From: Bacillota bacterium
Lineage (GTDB): Bacteria > Bacillota > Clostridia > Lachnospirales > Lachnospiraceae
DNA: 19,401 nt
NCBI GenBank assembly: GCA_023398375.1
Contig: JAEWSH010000115.1
Location: 1-19,401, forward strand
Direction of reading: 5' to 3'
Shown here: piece by piece, positions 1 to 5,937 of the stretch
Numbering within the stretch: position 1 is the stretch's first letter
How the letters are laid out: each line of letters begins with the position of its first letter
Notes under the pieces: model-generated
What the model saw: the letters and a program-made list of their open reading frames with translations, nothing else
Databases searched by the model: none
Told to the model about the DNA's origin: nothing
Program-made: the position numbers and the translations under genes

Positions 1-120
1 GTTATTGCTTCTTCTCGCCTGCACTTCACAGCGCAAACCTTGCAAGTCGCTATCAGGTTCGTCGGCAACTACGCCCTTTGGGACTTTCACCCAAGGTTCG
101 GGACATGCCCGTCATACTAC
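1..120 (-). ncRNA. Group II intron 5' end (domain I), class C-like, partial
   Basis: Read on the minus strand from 120, this begins GTAGTATGACGGGCATG and continues with GGGTGAAAGTCCC, then GTAGTTGCCGAC and GGCGAGAAGAAGC. This order resembles the 5' domain I of bacterial group IIC introns, which carry GGGTGAGAGTCCC near the 5' end. It starts exactly after the T-run of a Rho-independent terminator, which is where class C introns are known to insert. The intron would continue past the left edge, where a reverse transcriptase/maturase should be encoded. The first bases (GTAGT) differ from the usual GTGYG, so the exact boundary is inferred. No other gene is visible in this stretch. Confidence 0.55.
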
Positions 121-148
121 AAAAAAAGCAAGTCTTTCGACTTGCTTT
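121..148 (-). terminator. Rho-independent terminator of paralogue E
   Basis: On the minus strand a perfect 10-bp stem AAAGCAAGTC / GACTTGCTTT encloses a GAAA tetraloop and runs into seven T residues (plus-strand A run at 121-127). It lies about 40 bp after the stop codon of the 187-849 gene. The group II intron-like sequence starts at the end of its T-run. Confidence 0.85.
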
Positions 149-186
149 CATGTTATAGACAAAGCGATAGTTCCTTTTGTTTTTGC

Positions 187-849
187 TTATTTAGCAATTC
201 TGCCCTCCGCTTTACCACAGGTAATATAATGCATATAGTATTGCTTTGCGTTGATGCCATATGCTGTAAATAAATCCGGATTGTTCTGTGCGTAAGCATA
301 CACATTAAAATCTGCATTGCCCTGTCTGCATTCGTTCATTCCTATATTAACAAAATGATTCAGTAATGCCGTCGAATCTGACCCTACTGTTTGTGCCAAT
401 TCCGGATATGCTTTGAGATAGTATGCTGCATCAAATACCGCCGAATATGTCTGCAGATCTGCGGTTGTTACTGCTTGTACCGTCACAGTGGAACCTTTTA
501 TTACGTAATCACTTGGAAGTAATCCGGCAGCTTTAAAGTAATCCGCATATTGTGTTAAGTAACCATCTTCAAGTATCTGTGCAACTACGGATGGCGAAAA
601 AACTCCTGTCATTACCGTCCGATAAAACCTTTCCTCCGTAATGTTCCCCTTCTTTAGTTCTGTCTCGTATAAAATTCTGGCATCATCCCGACTTCCCGGT
701 ATCGGTGCTCCTGTATCTACTCTTACCCCTCCTGGTCCGGTGTATGGTGTTCCTCCTGGTCCGTAATTATTCGTTCCTGCATGTACTGGCATTACACTTG
801 TCAGTAATAATGACATAATAACAATTCCTTTTACTATTATCTTTTTCAT
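187..849 (-). CDS. Secreted tandem-repeat protein, paralogue E
   Basis: This 220-residue protein is the last of five tandem paralogues. It has a signal peptide (MKK start, hydrophobic core, cleavage expected after VHA near residue 24), then a YGPGGTPYTGP segment. The central helical region starts ILYETELKKGNITEERFY, which recalls a SHOCT-type short helical pair. The C-terminal 80 residues are two ~40-residue repeats of the pattern FDAAYYLKAYPEL...HFVNIGMNECRQGN and FNVYAYAQNNPDL...HYITCGKAEGR, a type common in Clostridial surface proteins. It has one Cys in GMNEC and, unlike the other copies, a second one in HYITC. The start is fixed by AAAGGAGA about 7 bases upstream. It has its own promoter (934-962) and terminator (121-148). 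No sorting signal or enzyme motif is seen, so function is unknown; it is presumably exported and may be a structural or adhesive surface factor. Confidence 0.85.
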   Translation of the reverse strand: MKKIIVKGIVIMSLLLTSVMPVHAGTNNYGPGGTPYTGPGGVRVDTGAPIPGSRDDARILYETELKKGNITEERFYRTVMTGVFSPSVVAQILEDGYLTQYADYFKAAGLLPSDYVIKGSTVTVQAVTTADLQTYSAVFDAAYYLKAYPELAQTVGSDSTALLNHFVNIGMNECRQGNADFNVYAYAQNNPDLFTAYGINAKQYYMHYITCGKAEGRIAK

Positions 850-895
850 TCTTATCTCTCCTTTTACATGAAATCAATATAATTTTTTATTTATC

Positions 896-910
896 GGTAT
901 TACATATACC
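896..910 (-). promoter_or_regulatory. Leader inverted repeat of paralogue E
   Basis: GGTAT-N5-ATACC lies in the ~78-base leader between the promoter and the gene. The same element is at 1967-1981 before paralogue D, and a wobble-paired version precedes paralogue A. It could be a small RNA hairpin or a protein site related to the GGTATA-N-TATACC elements elsewhere in the window. Confidence 0.35.
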
Positions 911-933
911 AATCTAAATTGTAATCTATTTCC

Positions 934-962
934 ATTATAGGAAATTTAAACTAAAAAAACAA
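934..962 (-). promoter_or_regulatory. Promoter of paralogue E with -10-centred inverted repeat
   Basis: The minus strand has TTGTTT (957-962), a 17-bp spacer and TATAAT (934-939). The -10 box is framed by TTTCC and GGAAA (929-944), a symmetric element that could be an operator. The same arrangement precedes paralogue D, and a slightly degraded form precedes paralogue A. Confidence 0.7.
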
Positions 963-1011
963 GGTTTATCAACTTACTTTGCAGTATTGCTTTACCCTCC
1001 TTTCAGGCATT

Positions 1012-1034
1012 AAAAAAGAACCGTTATTGGTTCT
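1012..1034 (-). terminator. Distal terminator of spacer cassette 1
   Basis: On the minus strand AGAACC / GGTTCT pairs across a short loop and is followed by six T residues. The second spacer copy (2124-2146) has a better 7-bp stem. It lies behind the terminator at 1065-1087, and both T-runs end in a similar ATGCCTG sequence, so the pair may have arisen by duplication. Confidence 0.6.
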
Positions 1035-1064
1035 GGTTTTAGGTTTCTATCTTAAAACAGGCAT

Positions 1065-1087
1065 AAAAAAAGACACAGATTCGTGCC
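1065..1087 (-). terminator. Proximal terminator of spacer cassette 1
   Basis: On the minus strand GGCAC-GAATCT-GTGTC forms a 5-bp stem with one G-U pair, followed by seven T residues. It is 40-60 bp downstream of the promoter at 1128-1156, so the predicted transcript would be only about 55-60 bases. Confidence 0.55.
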
Positions 1088-1121
1088 ACCTGATTGTTTT
1101 TTACTGAAATAATTACTGAAT
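1065..1121 (-). ncRNA. Candidate small RNA or attenuated leader, copy 1
   Basis: A strong promoter (1128-1156) faces two hairpin-plus-T-run terminators with no gene between. The predicted RNA starts near 1121 with a repeated TTCAGTAA motif (plus-strand TTACTGAA at 1101-1108 and 1113-1120). It ends at the 1065-1087 terminator, or near 1012 if read through. It could be a small RNA or a regulated leader for paralogue E downstream. The whole unit is duplicated at 2177-2235. No known family is recognised. Confidence 0.4.
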
Positions 1122-1127
1122 GTGTAT

Positions 1128-1156
1128 ACTATACCATGAAATGAAGAAATTGTCAA
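1128..1156 (-). promoter_or_regulatory. Strong promoter of spacer cassette 1, with shared operator-like motif
   Basis: The minus strand has TTGACA (1151-1156), a 17-bp spacer and TATAGT (1128-1133), close to the sigma-70/SigA consensus with an extended -10 (TGG before TATAGT). The sequence ATGGTATAGTATAC across the -10 is the same as in the hydrolase promoter at 18032 and nearly the same as in the Tad-like operon promoter at 16293. The right arm is imperfect here. Confidence 0.75.
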
Positions 1157-1242
1157 ATTTCTGAAATATGCTTTGGAGTTTTGATCGTTTCAGTGGCAGT
1201 CGCCAAAGCAAGCTTACTTGTATCTGAATCGTTGCTCGCATT

Positions 1243-1278
1243 AATAAAAATAACCTGCTGCGTAAGCAAGCAAGTTAT
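1243..1278 (-). terminator. Terminator of paralogue D
   Basis: On the minus strand ATAACTTGC (1270-1278) pairs with GCAGGTTAT (1250-1258) over a 9-bp stem with one wobble, followed by TTTTTATTAATG. It starts about 10 bases after the stop codon. An equivalent hairpin follows paralogue C at 2356-2390. Confidence 0.7.
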
Positions 1279-1287
1279 ATAGGAAAC

Positions 1288-1920
1288 TTATTTAGCAATT
1301 CTGCCCTCTGCCTTACCACCGGTAATGTAATGAATATAATACTGCTTTGCATTCATACCATATGCTGTAAACAAATCCGGATTGTTCTGTGCATACACAA
1401 TTACATTAAAATCTGCATTACCTTGTCTGCATTCATTCATTCCTATATTAACAAAATGATTCAGTAACACTATTGGATCAGTTCCTACTGTCTGTGCCAG
1501 TTCAGGATATGCTTTGAGGTAGTATGCTGCATCAAATACCGCTGAATAGATCTGCAAATCTGCGGTCATTACCGTTTGGATAGTTGAACCTTTTACCACA
1601 TAACCACCAGGAAGCAATCCGGCAACTTTTAAGTTTTCCGCATATTCTGTGAGATAACCATCCTCAAGTATTTGCGCTACTACAGATGGAGAAAATACTC
1701 CAGTCATTACTGTCTGATAAAATCTTCCCTCAGTTATATTTCCTTTTTTAACTTCTGTCTCATATAATATTCTGGAATCATCGAAACTTCCCGGTATCGG
1801 TGCTCCTGTATCTACTCTTACTCCTCGCGGTCCAGTATAAGGTGTTTCTGCATGTACTGGCATTACACTTGTCATTAATAATGACATGATTAAGATTCCT
1901 TTTACTATTTTCTTTTTCAT
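1288..1920 (-). CDS. Secreted tandem-repeat protein, paralogue D
   Basis: This is a 210-residue member of the array. An in-frame ATG lies 21 codons upstream, but the start at 1920 is chosen because it sits behind AAAGGAGA at the usual distance, matches the starts of the other copies and gives a proper signal peptide (MKKKIVKGILIMSLLM, cleavage after VHA). It lacks the NNYGPGG piece found in copies A, B and E. The central region carries ETEVKKGNITEGRFY, and the two C-terminal repeats are intact, with the lone Cys in GMNEC. It is a single transcription unit with promoter 2005-2033 and terminator 1243-1278. After its stop codon the same frame stays open for a further 45 codons. Function is unknown; export is well supported. 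Confidence 0.85.
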   Translation of the reverse strand: MKKKIVKGILIMSLLMTSVMPVHAETPYTGPRGVRVDTGAPIPGSFDDSRILYETEVKKGNITEGRFYQTVMTGVFSPSVVAQILEDGYLTEYAENLKVAGLLPGGYVVKGSTIQTVMTADLQIYSAVFDAAYYLKAYPELAQTVGTDPIVLLNHFVNIGMNECRQGNADFNVIVYAQNNPDLFTAYGMNAKQYYIHYITGGKAEGRIAK

Positions 1921-1966
1921 TCTTATCTCTCCTTTTACATGAAATGAATATAATTTGTTATTTATC

Positions 1967-1981
1967 GGTATTTCATATACC
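1967..1981 (-). promoter_or_regulatory. Leader inverted repeat of paralogue D
   Basis: GGTAT-N5-ATACC in the leader, at the same distance from the start as the element at 896-910. The arms are conserved between the two copies and one loop base differs. Confidence 0.35.
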
Positions 1982-2004
1982 AATAAAAATTGTAATTTAT
2001 TTCC

Positions 2005-2033
2005 ATTATAGGAAATTTAAACTAAAAAAACAA
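2005..2033 (-). promoter_or_regulatory. Promoter of paralogue D
   Basis: The minus strand has TTGTTT (2028-2033), 17 bp and TATAAT (2005-2010), framed by TTTCC/GGAAA (2000-2015). It is identical in layout to the paralogue E promoter and implies a 5' leader of about 78 bases. Confidence 0.7.
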
Positions 2034-2123
2034 GGTTTATCAACTTACTTTGCAGTACTGCTTTCTGTTGTACCCCATGTCATGTAGTGGATGTACTATT
2101 GCTTTACCCTCCTTTCAGGCATT

Positions 2124-2146
2124 AAAAAAGAACCGTTATCGGTTCT
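2124..2146 (-). terminator. Distal terminator of spacer cassette 2
   Basis: A perfect 7-bp stem AGAACCG / CGGTTCT with a 4-base loop is followed on the minus strand by six T residues. It is the counterpart of 1012-1034. Confidence 0.65.
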
Positions 2147-2176
2147 GGTTTTAGGTTTCTATCTTGAAACAGGCAT

Positions 2177-2235
2177 AAAAAAAGACACAGATTCGTGCCA
2201 CCTGATTGTTTTTTACTGAAATAGTTACTGAATAT
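2177..2235 (-). ncRNA. Candidate small RNA or attenuated leader, copy 2
   Basis: This is the second copy of the short promoter-to-terminator unit. The promoter is at 2240-2268 and the terminator hairpin GGCAC/GTGTC is at 2184-2199 with its T-run from 2177. The TTCAGTAA pair and the hairpin are preserved between copies. A second terminator follows at 2124-2146. Confidence 0.4.
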
Positions 2236-2239
2236 GTAT

Positions 2240-2268
2240 ACTATACCATGAAATGAACAAATTGTCAA
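2240..2268 (-). promoter_or_regulatory. Strong promoter of spacer cassette 2
   Basis: The minus strand has TTGACA (2263-2268), 17 bp and TATAGT (2240-2245), with the ATGGTATAGTATAC motif over the -10 conserved from copy 1. Confidence 0.75.
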
Positions 2269-2355
2269 ATCTCTGAAATACGCTTTGGAGTTTTGATCGT
2301 TTCAGTGGCAGTCGCCAAAGCAAGCTTGCTTGTATCTGGCTCGTTACTCGCATTA

Positions 2356-2390
2356 ATAAAAATAACCTGCTACGTAAGCAAGCAAGTTAT
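2356..2390 (-). terminator. Terminator of paralogue C
   Basis: On the minus strand ATAACTTGC (2382-2390) pairs with GCAGGTTAT (2362-2370) and a T-rich tail follows. It sits about 10 bases after the stop codon and is the counterpart of 1243-1278. Confidence 0.7.
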
Positions 2391-2399
2391 ATAGAATAC

Positions 2400-3020
2400 T
2401 TATTTTGCAATTCTGCCCTCTGCTTTACCACTGGTAATATAATGCATATAGTATTGCTTTGCATTCATGCCATAAGCTGTAAATAAATCCGGATTATTCT
2501 GTGCATAAGCATACACATTAAAATCTGCATTTCCCTGTCTGCATTCGTTCATTCCTGTATTAACAAAATGATTCAGCAATGCCGTCGGATCTTTTCCTAC
2601 TGTTTGTGCCAGTTCCGGATATGCTTTGAGGTAATATGCTGCATCAAATACTGGTGAATATGTCTGCAAATCTGAGGCTGTTACTGTAGTTGATGAATTT
2701 GAACCCTTTATTACGTAGTCACTCGGAAGTAATCCAGCAACTTTAAAATTCTCAGCGTACTGTGTTAAGTAACCATCCTCAAGTATTTGTGCTACTACTG
2801 ATGGTGAATATCCTCCAGCCATTACATTTCTATAAAAAGTTTCTTCTGTAATATTGCCCTTTTTAAGCTCTGTCTCATACAATATTCTTGTGTTATCTCG
2901 ACTTCCCGGTATCGGTGCTCCTGTATCTACCATTATTCCATTCGTTCCTGCGTGTACTGGCATTACATTTGCCATTAATAATGACATAATTAGGATTCCT
3001 TTTACTATTTTCTTTTTCAT
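2400..3020 (-). CDS. Secreted tandem-repeat protein, paralogue C
   Basis: This 206-residue protein is the shortest complete copy in predicted length: the whole YGPGGTPYTGP segment is missing, so the signal peptide (cleavage after VHA) runs almost directly into IMVDTGAPIPGS. The central ETELKKGNITEETFY helix pair and both C-terminal repeats (FDAAYYLKAYPEL..., FNVYAYAQNNPDL...) are intact. The start is set by AAAGGAGA. The 96-bp upstream spacer lacks the TATAAT-type promoter of copies A, D and E, so this gene may depend on read-through from paralogues A and B; a weak TTATAT -10 is possible. It ends in the terminator at 2356-2390. Function is unknown. Confidence 0.85.
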   Translation of the reverse strand: MKKKIVKGILIMSLLMANVMPVHAGTNGIMVDTGAPIPGSRDNTRILYETELKKGNITEETFYRNVMAGGYSPSVVAQILEDGYLTQYAENFKVAGLLPSDYVIKGSNSSTTVTASDLQTYSPVFDAAYYLKAYPELAQTVGKDPTALLNHFVNTGMNECRQGNADFNVYAYAQNNPDLFTAYGMNAKQYYMHYITSGKAEGRIAK

Positions 3021-3116
3021 TCTTATCTCTCCTTTTACATAAAATACATATAATGTTTTCTCATTGGTGTTGTATATATCAACCTAAAAATTTAATCTCT
3101 TTACATGACTGATTAT

Positions 3117-3782
3117 TTATTTTGCAATCCTTCCCTCTGACTTACCACTGGTAATGTAATGAATATAATATTGCTTTGCGTTCATTCCATATGCTGTAAA
3201 TAAATCTGGATTGTTCTGTGCGTAAGTATACACATTAAAATCTGCATTTCCCTGTCTGCACTCGTTCATTCCTATATTTACGAAATGATTTAGCAATGCT
3301 GTTGAGTCTGTTCCCACGCTTTGTGACAGTTCTGGATATGCTTTCAAATAATATGATGCATCGAATATTGCCGAATATGTTTGAAAATCAGTGGTTGTTA
3401 CAGCGGTTGTGGTTGTTTGCGTTGAACCTTTTACCACGTAATCGCTCGGAAGTAGTCCTGCCGCTTTAAAGCTTTCTGCGTACTGTGTTAAATAACCATC
3501 TTTAAGTATCTGTGCTACTACTGATGGAGAAAACGCTCCTGTAATTACTGTCTGATAAAACGTTTCCTCCGTAATATTTCCTTTCTTTAGTTCTGTCTCA
3601 TATAATATTCTTTCGTTATCACGACTTCCCGGTATCGGTGCTCCGGTATTTACTCTTACTCCTTTCGGTCCGGTGTATGGTGTTCCTCCTGGTCCGTAAT
3701 TATTCGTTCCTGCATATACTGGCATAACACTTGCCATTAATAATGATATAATTATAATTCCTTTTAATAATTTCTTTTTCAT
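3117..3782 (-). CDS. Secreted tandem-repeat protein, paralogue B
   Basis: A 221-residue copy with signal peptide (cleavage after VYA), the NNYGPGGTPYTGP segment, the ETELKKGNITEETFY region, a Thr-rich linker (QTTTTAVTTTD) and two C-terminal repeats. The ribosome site is AAAGGATGG rather than AAAGGAGA, so it may be translated less well. No terminator separates it from paralogue A upstream or C downstream, which suggests an A-B-C transcription unit. The repeats are slightly diverged (FDASYYLKAYPELSQSVG, SGKSEGR). Confidence 0.85.
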   Translation of the reverse strand: MKKKLLKGIIIISLLMASVMPVYAGTNNYGPGGTPYTGPKGVRVNTGAPIPGSRDNERILYETELKKGNITEETFYQTVITGAFSPSVVAQILKDGYLTQYAESFKAAGLLPSDYVVKGSTQTTTTAVTTTDFQTYSAIFDASYYLKAYPELSQSVGTDSTALLNHFVNIGMNECRQGNADFNVYTYAQNNPDLFTAYGMNAKQYYIHYITSGKSEGRIAK

Positions 3783-3881
3783 TCTTTATCCATCCTTTTA
3801 CATAAAATACTTATAATGTCTTCTCATTAAATGTCGTATATTGTCAATCTAAATAATATCAATCTATACATGACAGAAAAC

Positions 3882-4547
3882 TTATTTTGCAATTCTGCCC
3901 TCAACCTTACCACTGGTAATATAGTGAATATAGTATTGCTTTGCATTCATGCCATATGCTGTAAATAAATCCGGATTGTTCTGTGCGTAAGCATACACAT
4001 TAAAATCTGCATTGCCCTGTCTGCATTCGTTCATTCCTATATTAACAAAATGATTCAGCAATGCCGTCGGATCTGTTCCTACGATTTGTGCCAGCTCTGG
4101 ATATGCTTTCAAATAATATGCTGCATCAAATACTGCTGAGTATGTCTGCAGATCTGCGGTTGTTACCGTCGTTGTAGTTGTATTCGTGGAGCCTTTTATC
4201 ACATAATCACTAGGAAGCAGTCCTGCCGCTTTAAAGTTCTCTGCATATTTTGCAAGATAACCATCCTCAAGTATCTGCGCTACTGCAGATGGTGAAAATC
4301 CCCCTGCCATTACTTCAGCGTAAAATATCTCTTCAGTAATATTTCCTTTCTTTAGTTCTGTCTCATATAATATTCTGGCATTATCCCGACTTCCAGGTAT
4401 CGGTGCTCCGGTATTTACTCTTACTCCTTTCGGTCCGGTGTATGGTGTTCCTCCTGGTCCGTAATTATTCGGTCCTGCATATACTGGCATTACACTTGCC
4501 ATTAATAATGAAATGATTAGGATTCCTTTTACTATTTTCTTTTTCAT
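3882..4547 (-). CDS. Secreted tandem-repeat protein, paralogue A
   Basis: A 221-residue protein and the first gene of the array in transcription order. The signal peptide is residues 1-24 (VYA cleavage), followed by NNYGPGGTPYTGP (~27-39), the central ETELKKGNITEEIFY helical region (~63-110), a linker of consecutive Thr residues (~120-130) and two ~40-residue repeats (~140-179 and ~182-219) ending EGRIAK. The start follows AAAGGAGA. It has a TATAAT promoter at 4632-4637 and probably leads the A-B-C unit, since no terminator is visible after it. The linker between central region and repeats is the most variable part between copies. No catalytic motif is seen, and a surface or secreted role is inferred. 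Confidence 0.85.
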   Translation of the reverse strand: MKKKIVKGILIISLLMASVMPVYAGPNNYGPGGTPYTGPKGVRVNTGAPIPGSRDNARILYETELKKGNITEEIFYAEVMAGGFSPSAVAQILEDGYLAKYAENFKAAGLLPSDYVIKGSTNTTTTTVTTADLQTYSAVFDAAYYLKAYPELAQIVGTDPTALLNHFVNIGMNECRQGNADFNVYAYAQNNPDLFTAYGMNAKQYYIHYITSGKVEGRIAK

Positions 4548-4631
4548 TCTTATCTCTCCTTTTACATGAAATCAATATAATTTTTTCTTATTGATATCGT
4601 ATATACCAATCTAAATGATTAATCTCTTTCC

Positions 4632-4637
4632 ATTATA
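4632..4637 (-). promoter_or_regulatory. -10 box of the paralogue A-B-C unit
   Basis: TATAAT on the minus strand, flanked by TTTCT and GGAAA, is homologous to the -10 elements of paralogues D and E with one change in the left arm. No good -35 is present at 17 bp, so it may be weaker or need an activator. Confidence 0.5.
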
Positions 4638-4658
4638 AGAAATTTTGCTCTCATGTTT

Positions 4659-5351
4659 TTATAAAAACAAATTTGCCACACTTGCTCCTGCTGAAATAGC
4701 TGTATTTGTCTTAATGGCTCTCATTGTAGCTTGTTGCTGTTGTTGAATATTTACCATTTGTTGCTGATAATTCTCTATTTTCCATCTATGGACTTGTTCC
4801 TCATACAAATTAATAGCCTGACTCATCGTAAATGCTCTCCCATTTAAAAAACAAGAATAAATGTAATTTGCAGCAATATAATATTGATAATCTGGTGGCA
4901 ATAGTGCGACAATTTCATTGCCATACTGAGTCAGTAGTTGATTTATTCTCCTATTTATCTCTGCAATGTTTTGGGTTGAATTATTTGTAATTTTTTCTCC
5001 TATTTTTCTTTTACTCTCCTGTGAAGAAAAATAAATTAGTTTTGTAATAATTCCAATTACAATACATATAAATGCAATCGTTATAAATGCTAAAATTTTA
5101 TTATTCACTACCGAAATAAGAGATAAACCAACATACATAAATAGGACTCCACCAACAACTGCTCCCAAGATAGTCGAATCTTTTTTATTTTTAGCAAGTG
5201 TAAATTTAGCAAATTTATTATTGTTAAACTGTTGTTCCCAAGCTGTCTTATTGGCTTGTAAATTTGAAATTTGATTTAATGGATCAAGAATATTTTGCAT
5301 TCTTGTTTGAAATTCAATTAGTTGTTGTTCTGAAATTTCTGTATTGTTCAT
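4659..5351 (-). CDS. Two-TM membrane protein with Gln-rich C-terminal helix
   Basis: This 230-residue protein has a hydrophilic N-terminal ~58 residues, two adjacent membrane helices (~61-81 and ~85-108) and a cytoplasmic-looking C-terminal domain. That domain contains LLPPDYQYY, then NGRAFTMSQAINLYEEQVHRWK (~170-191) and a Gln-rich coiled-coil stretch (~192-212). The pattern of an NGRA...EAINLYEEE-type helix in a two-TM protein is familiar from Clostridia, but I know of no assigned function. The start is supported by GGGGGAA upstream. It stands alone between the terminator at 5452-5495 and the paralogue array. A link to the Tad-like operon is possible only by proximity. Confidence 0.8.
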   Translation of the reverse strand: MNNTEISEQQLIEFQTRMQNILDPLNQISNLQANKTAWEQQFNNNKFAKFTLAKNKKDSTILGAVVGGVLFMYVGLSLISVVNNKILAFITIAFICIVIGIITKLIYFSSQESKRKIGEKITNNSTQNIAEINRRINQLLTQYGNEIVALLPPDYQYYIAANYIYSCFLNGRAFTMSQAINLYEEQVHRWKIENYQQQMVNIQQQQQATMRAIKTNTAISAGASVANLFL

Positions 5352-5451
5352 CTTTCGTTCCCCCTGGATTTCATTTTATTCTTCCAATTTTACCATAATA
5401 TGGGATATTTGTACTATTTATTTCAATATTTTTCTCTTTACTAAAAAGAGT

Positions 5452-5495
5452 GAAAAAAAAACCACCCTATGAACCGCTCATCGTTCAAGTGTGGT
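5452..5495 (-). terminator. Strong terminator after the 91-residue gene
   Basis: On the minus strand an outer stem ACCACAC / GGGTGGT (one mismatch) and an inner stem TGAAC / GTTCA form a long hairpin, followed by nine T residues. It lies 20 bp past the stop of the 5515-5790 gene and insulates it from the 230-residue gene. Confidence 0.9.
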
Positions 5496-5514
5496 CTATC
5501 TGCCGGAGACTTTA

Positions 5515-5790
5515 CTAAAACCCTACGACTTTTGATACTTCATTCATATTTTCTAATTCGGCAATCATTGTTGATTTTTCATAATCATCATCCATCCTGC
5601 TTAATGACAATAATATATTCTCCATATTAAATCGTTTTTCCCCTGTGGTTTCGTTTCTTAAGTCCATGAGTTTTCTTTTCATGATTTCATGTAAATCGAC
5701 TTCCAGTGATGTAATAACAACTTTCTCTTCCATTGATAACTCTTTTGTTTCTTTTAGTCTTTCCAGTAATTCATAATAATTTGATATCAT
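5515..5790 (-). CDS. Small hypothetical protein, helical
   Basis: A 91-residue, charged, predicted mostly helical protein with no signal peptide or membrane segment (ELLERLKETKELSMEEKVV ... MENILLSLSRMDDDYEK). No family is recognised. The ATG follows GAGGGAAAAC. It has its own upstream region with palindromes (5858-5869, 5885-5900) and a strong terminator, so it appears to be an independent unit at the end of the Tad-like operon. A cytoplasmic adaptor or regulator is possible, but nothing in the sequence proves it. Confidence 0.7.
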   Translation of the reverse strand: MISNYYELLERLKETKELSMEEKVVITSLEVDLHEIMKRKLMDLRNETTGEKRFNMENILLSLSRMDDDYEKSTMIAELENMNEVSKVVGF

Positions 5791-5818
5791 TCGTTTTCCC
5801 TCTTCTTTTCTAATTTTT

Positions 5819-5847
5819 GAAAATTAAAGTCAAAGATTTTAATTTTC
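5819..5847. promoter_or_regulatory. Inverted repeat in the leader of the small gene
   Basis: Perfect 10-base arms GAAAATTAAA and TTTAATTTTC are separated by 9 bases, just upstream of the ribosome site of the 91-residue gene. No T-run follows on the minus strand, so it is probably not that strand's terminator; a leader hairpin or protein site is possible. Confidence 0.4.
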
Positions 5848-5857
5848 TTTCCCCTTT

Positions 5858-5900
5858 TATAGTACTATAGAACTATTCACATTATATATGATATCATATA
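5858..5900 (-). promoter_or_regulatory. Palindromic promoter region of the small gene
   Basis: A perfect 16-bp palindrome TATATGATATCATATA (5885-5900) overlaps a TATAAT -10 box on the minus strand (5881-5886). A second palindrome, TATAGTACTATA (5858-5869), lies just downstream. The -35 is poor. Such paired palindromes suggest a repressor or activator site, but short AT palindromes also occur by chance. Confidence 0.45.
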
Positions 5901-5937
5901 CTAGAATTTATGCAATATTTTCTGCAAATTCTTTCCT

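Larger units (their letters stand above)
850..1287. repeat. Duplicated spacer, copy 1 (partner 1921-2399)
   Basis: This is the partner of the spacer at 1921-2399. Aligned positions are offset by 1112 bp before the 41-bp difference and 1071 bp after it. It contains no convincing gene; its contents are the regulatory elements listed separately. Confidence 0.85.
1921..2399. repeat. Duplicated spacer, copy 2 (partner 850-1287)
   Basis: This non-coding spacer and the one at 850-1287 are near-identical over almost their full length. Both hold a paralogue promoter and leader, two tandem terminators, a strong short-RNA promoter and the terminator of the gene before. Copy 2 has 41 extra bases (about 2065-2105) flanked by imperfect TACTGCTTT / TATTGCTTT repeats, so copy 1 probably lost them by slippage. 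Paralogue plus spacer has been duplicated as a unit of about 1.1 kb. The other spacers in the array (3021-3116, 3783-3881) are short and lack these parts. Confidence 0.85.

Noticed and set aside
1..273. Plus-strand open frames near the left edge
   Set aside because: They cross the intron-like sequence, the terminator and the antisense end of paralogue E and show no protein pattern.
1288..1983. Longer start for paralogue D at 1983
   Set aside because: The extra 21 residues overlap the leader and its ribosome site, are absent from the other copies and would spoil the signal peptide.
2054..2085. Tiny minus-strand peptide MTWGTTESSTAK in spacer copy 2
   Set aside because: The nearest AAAGGAGG is too far away, and the peptide lies mostly in the 41-bp part missing from copy 1, so there is no sign of conservation.
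850..2399. CRISPR-like or insertion-sequence explanation for the repeated spacers
   Set aside because: There are only two long copies with no regular short spacers, no terminal inverted repeats and no transposase. They behave as part of a gene-plus-spacer tandem duplication.
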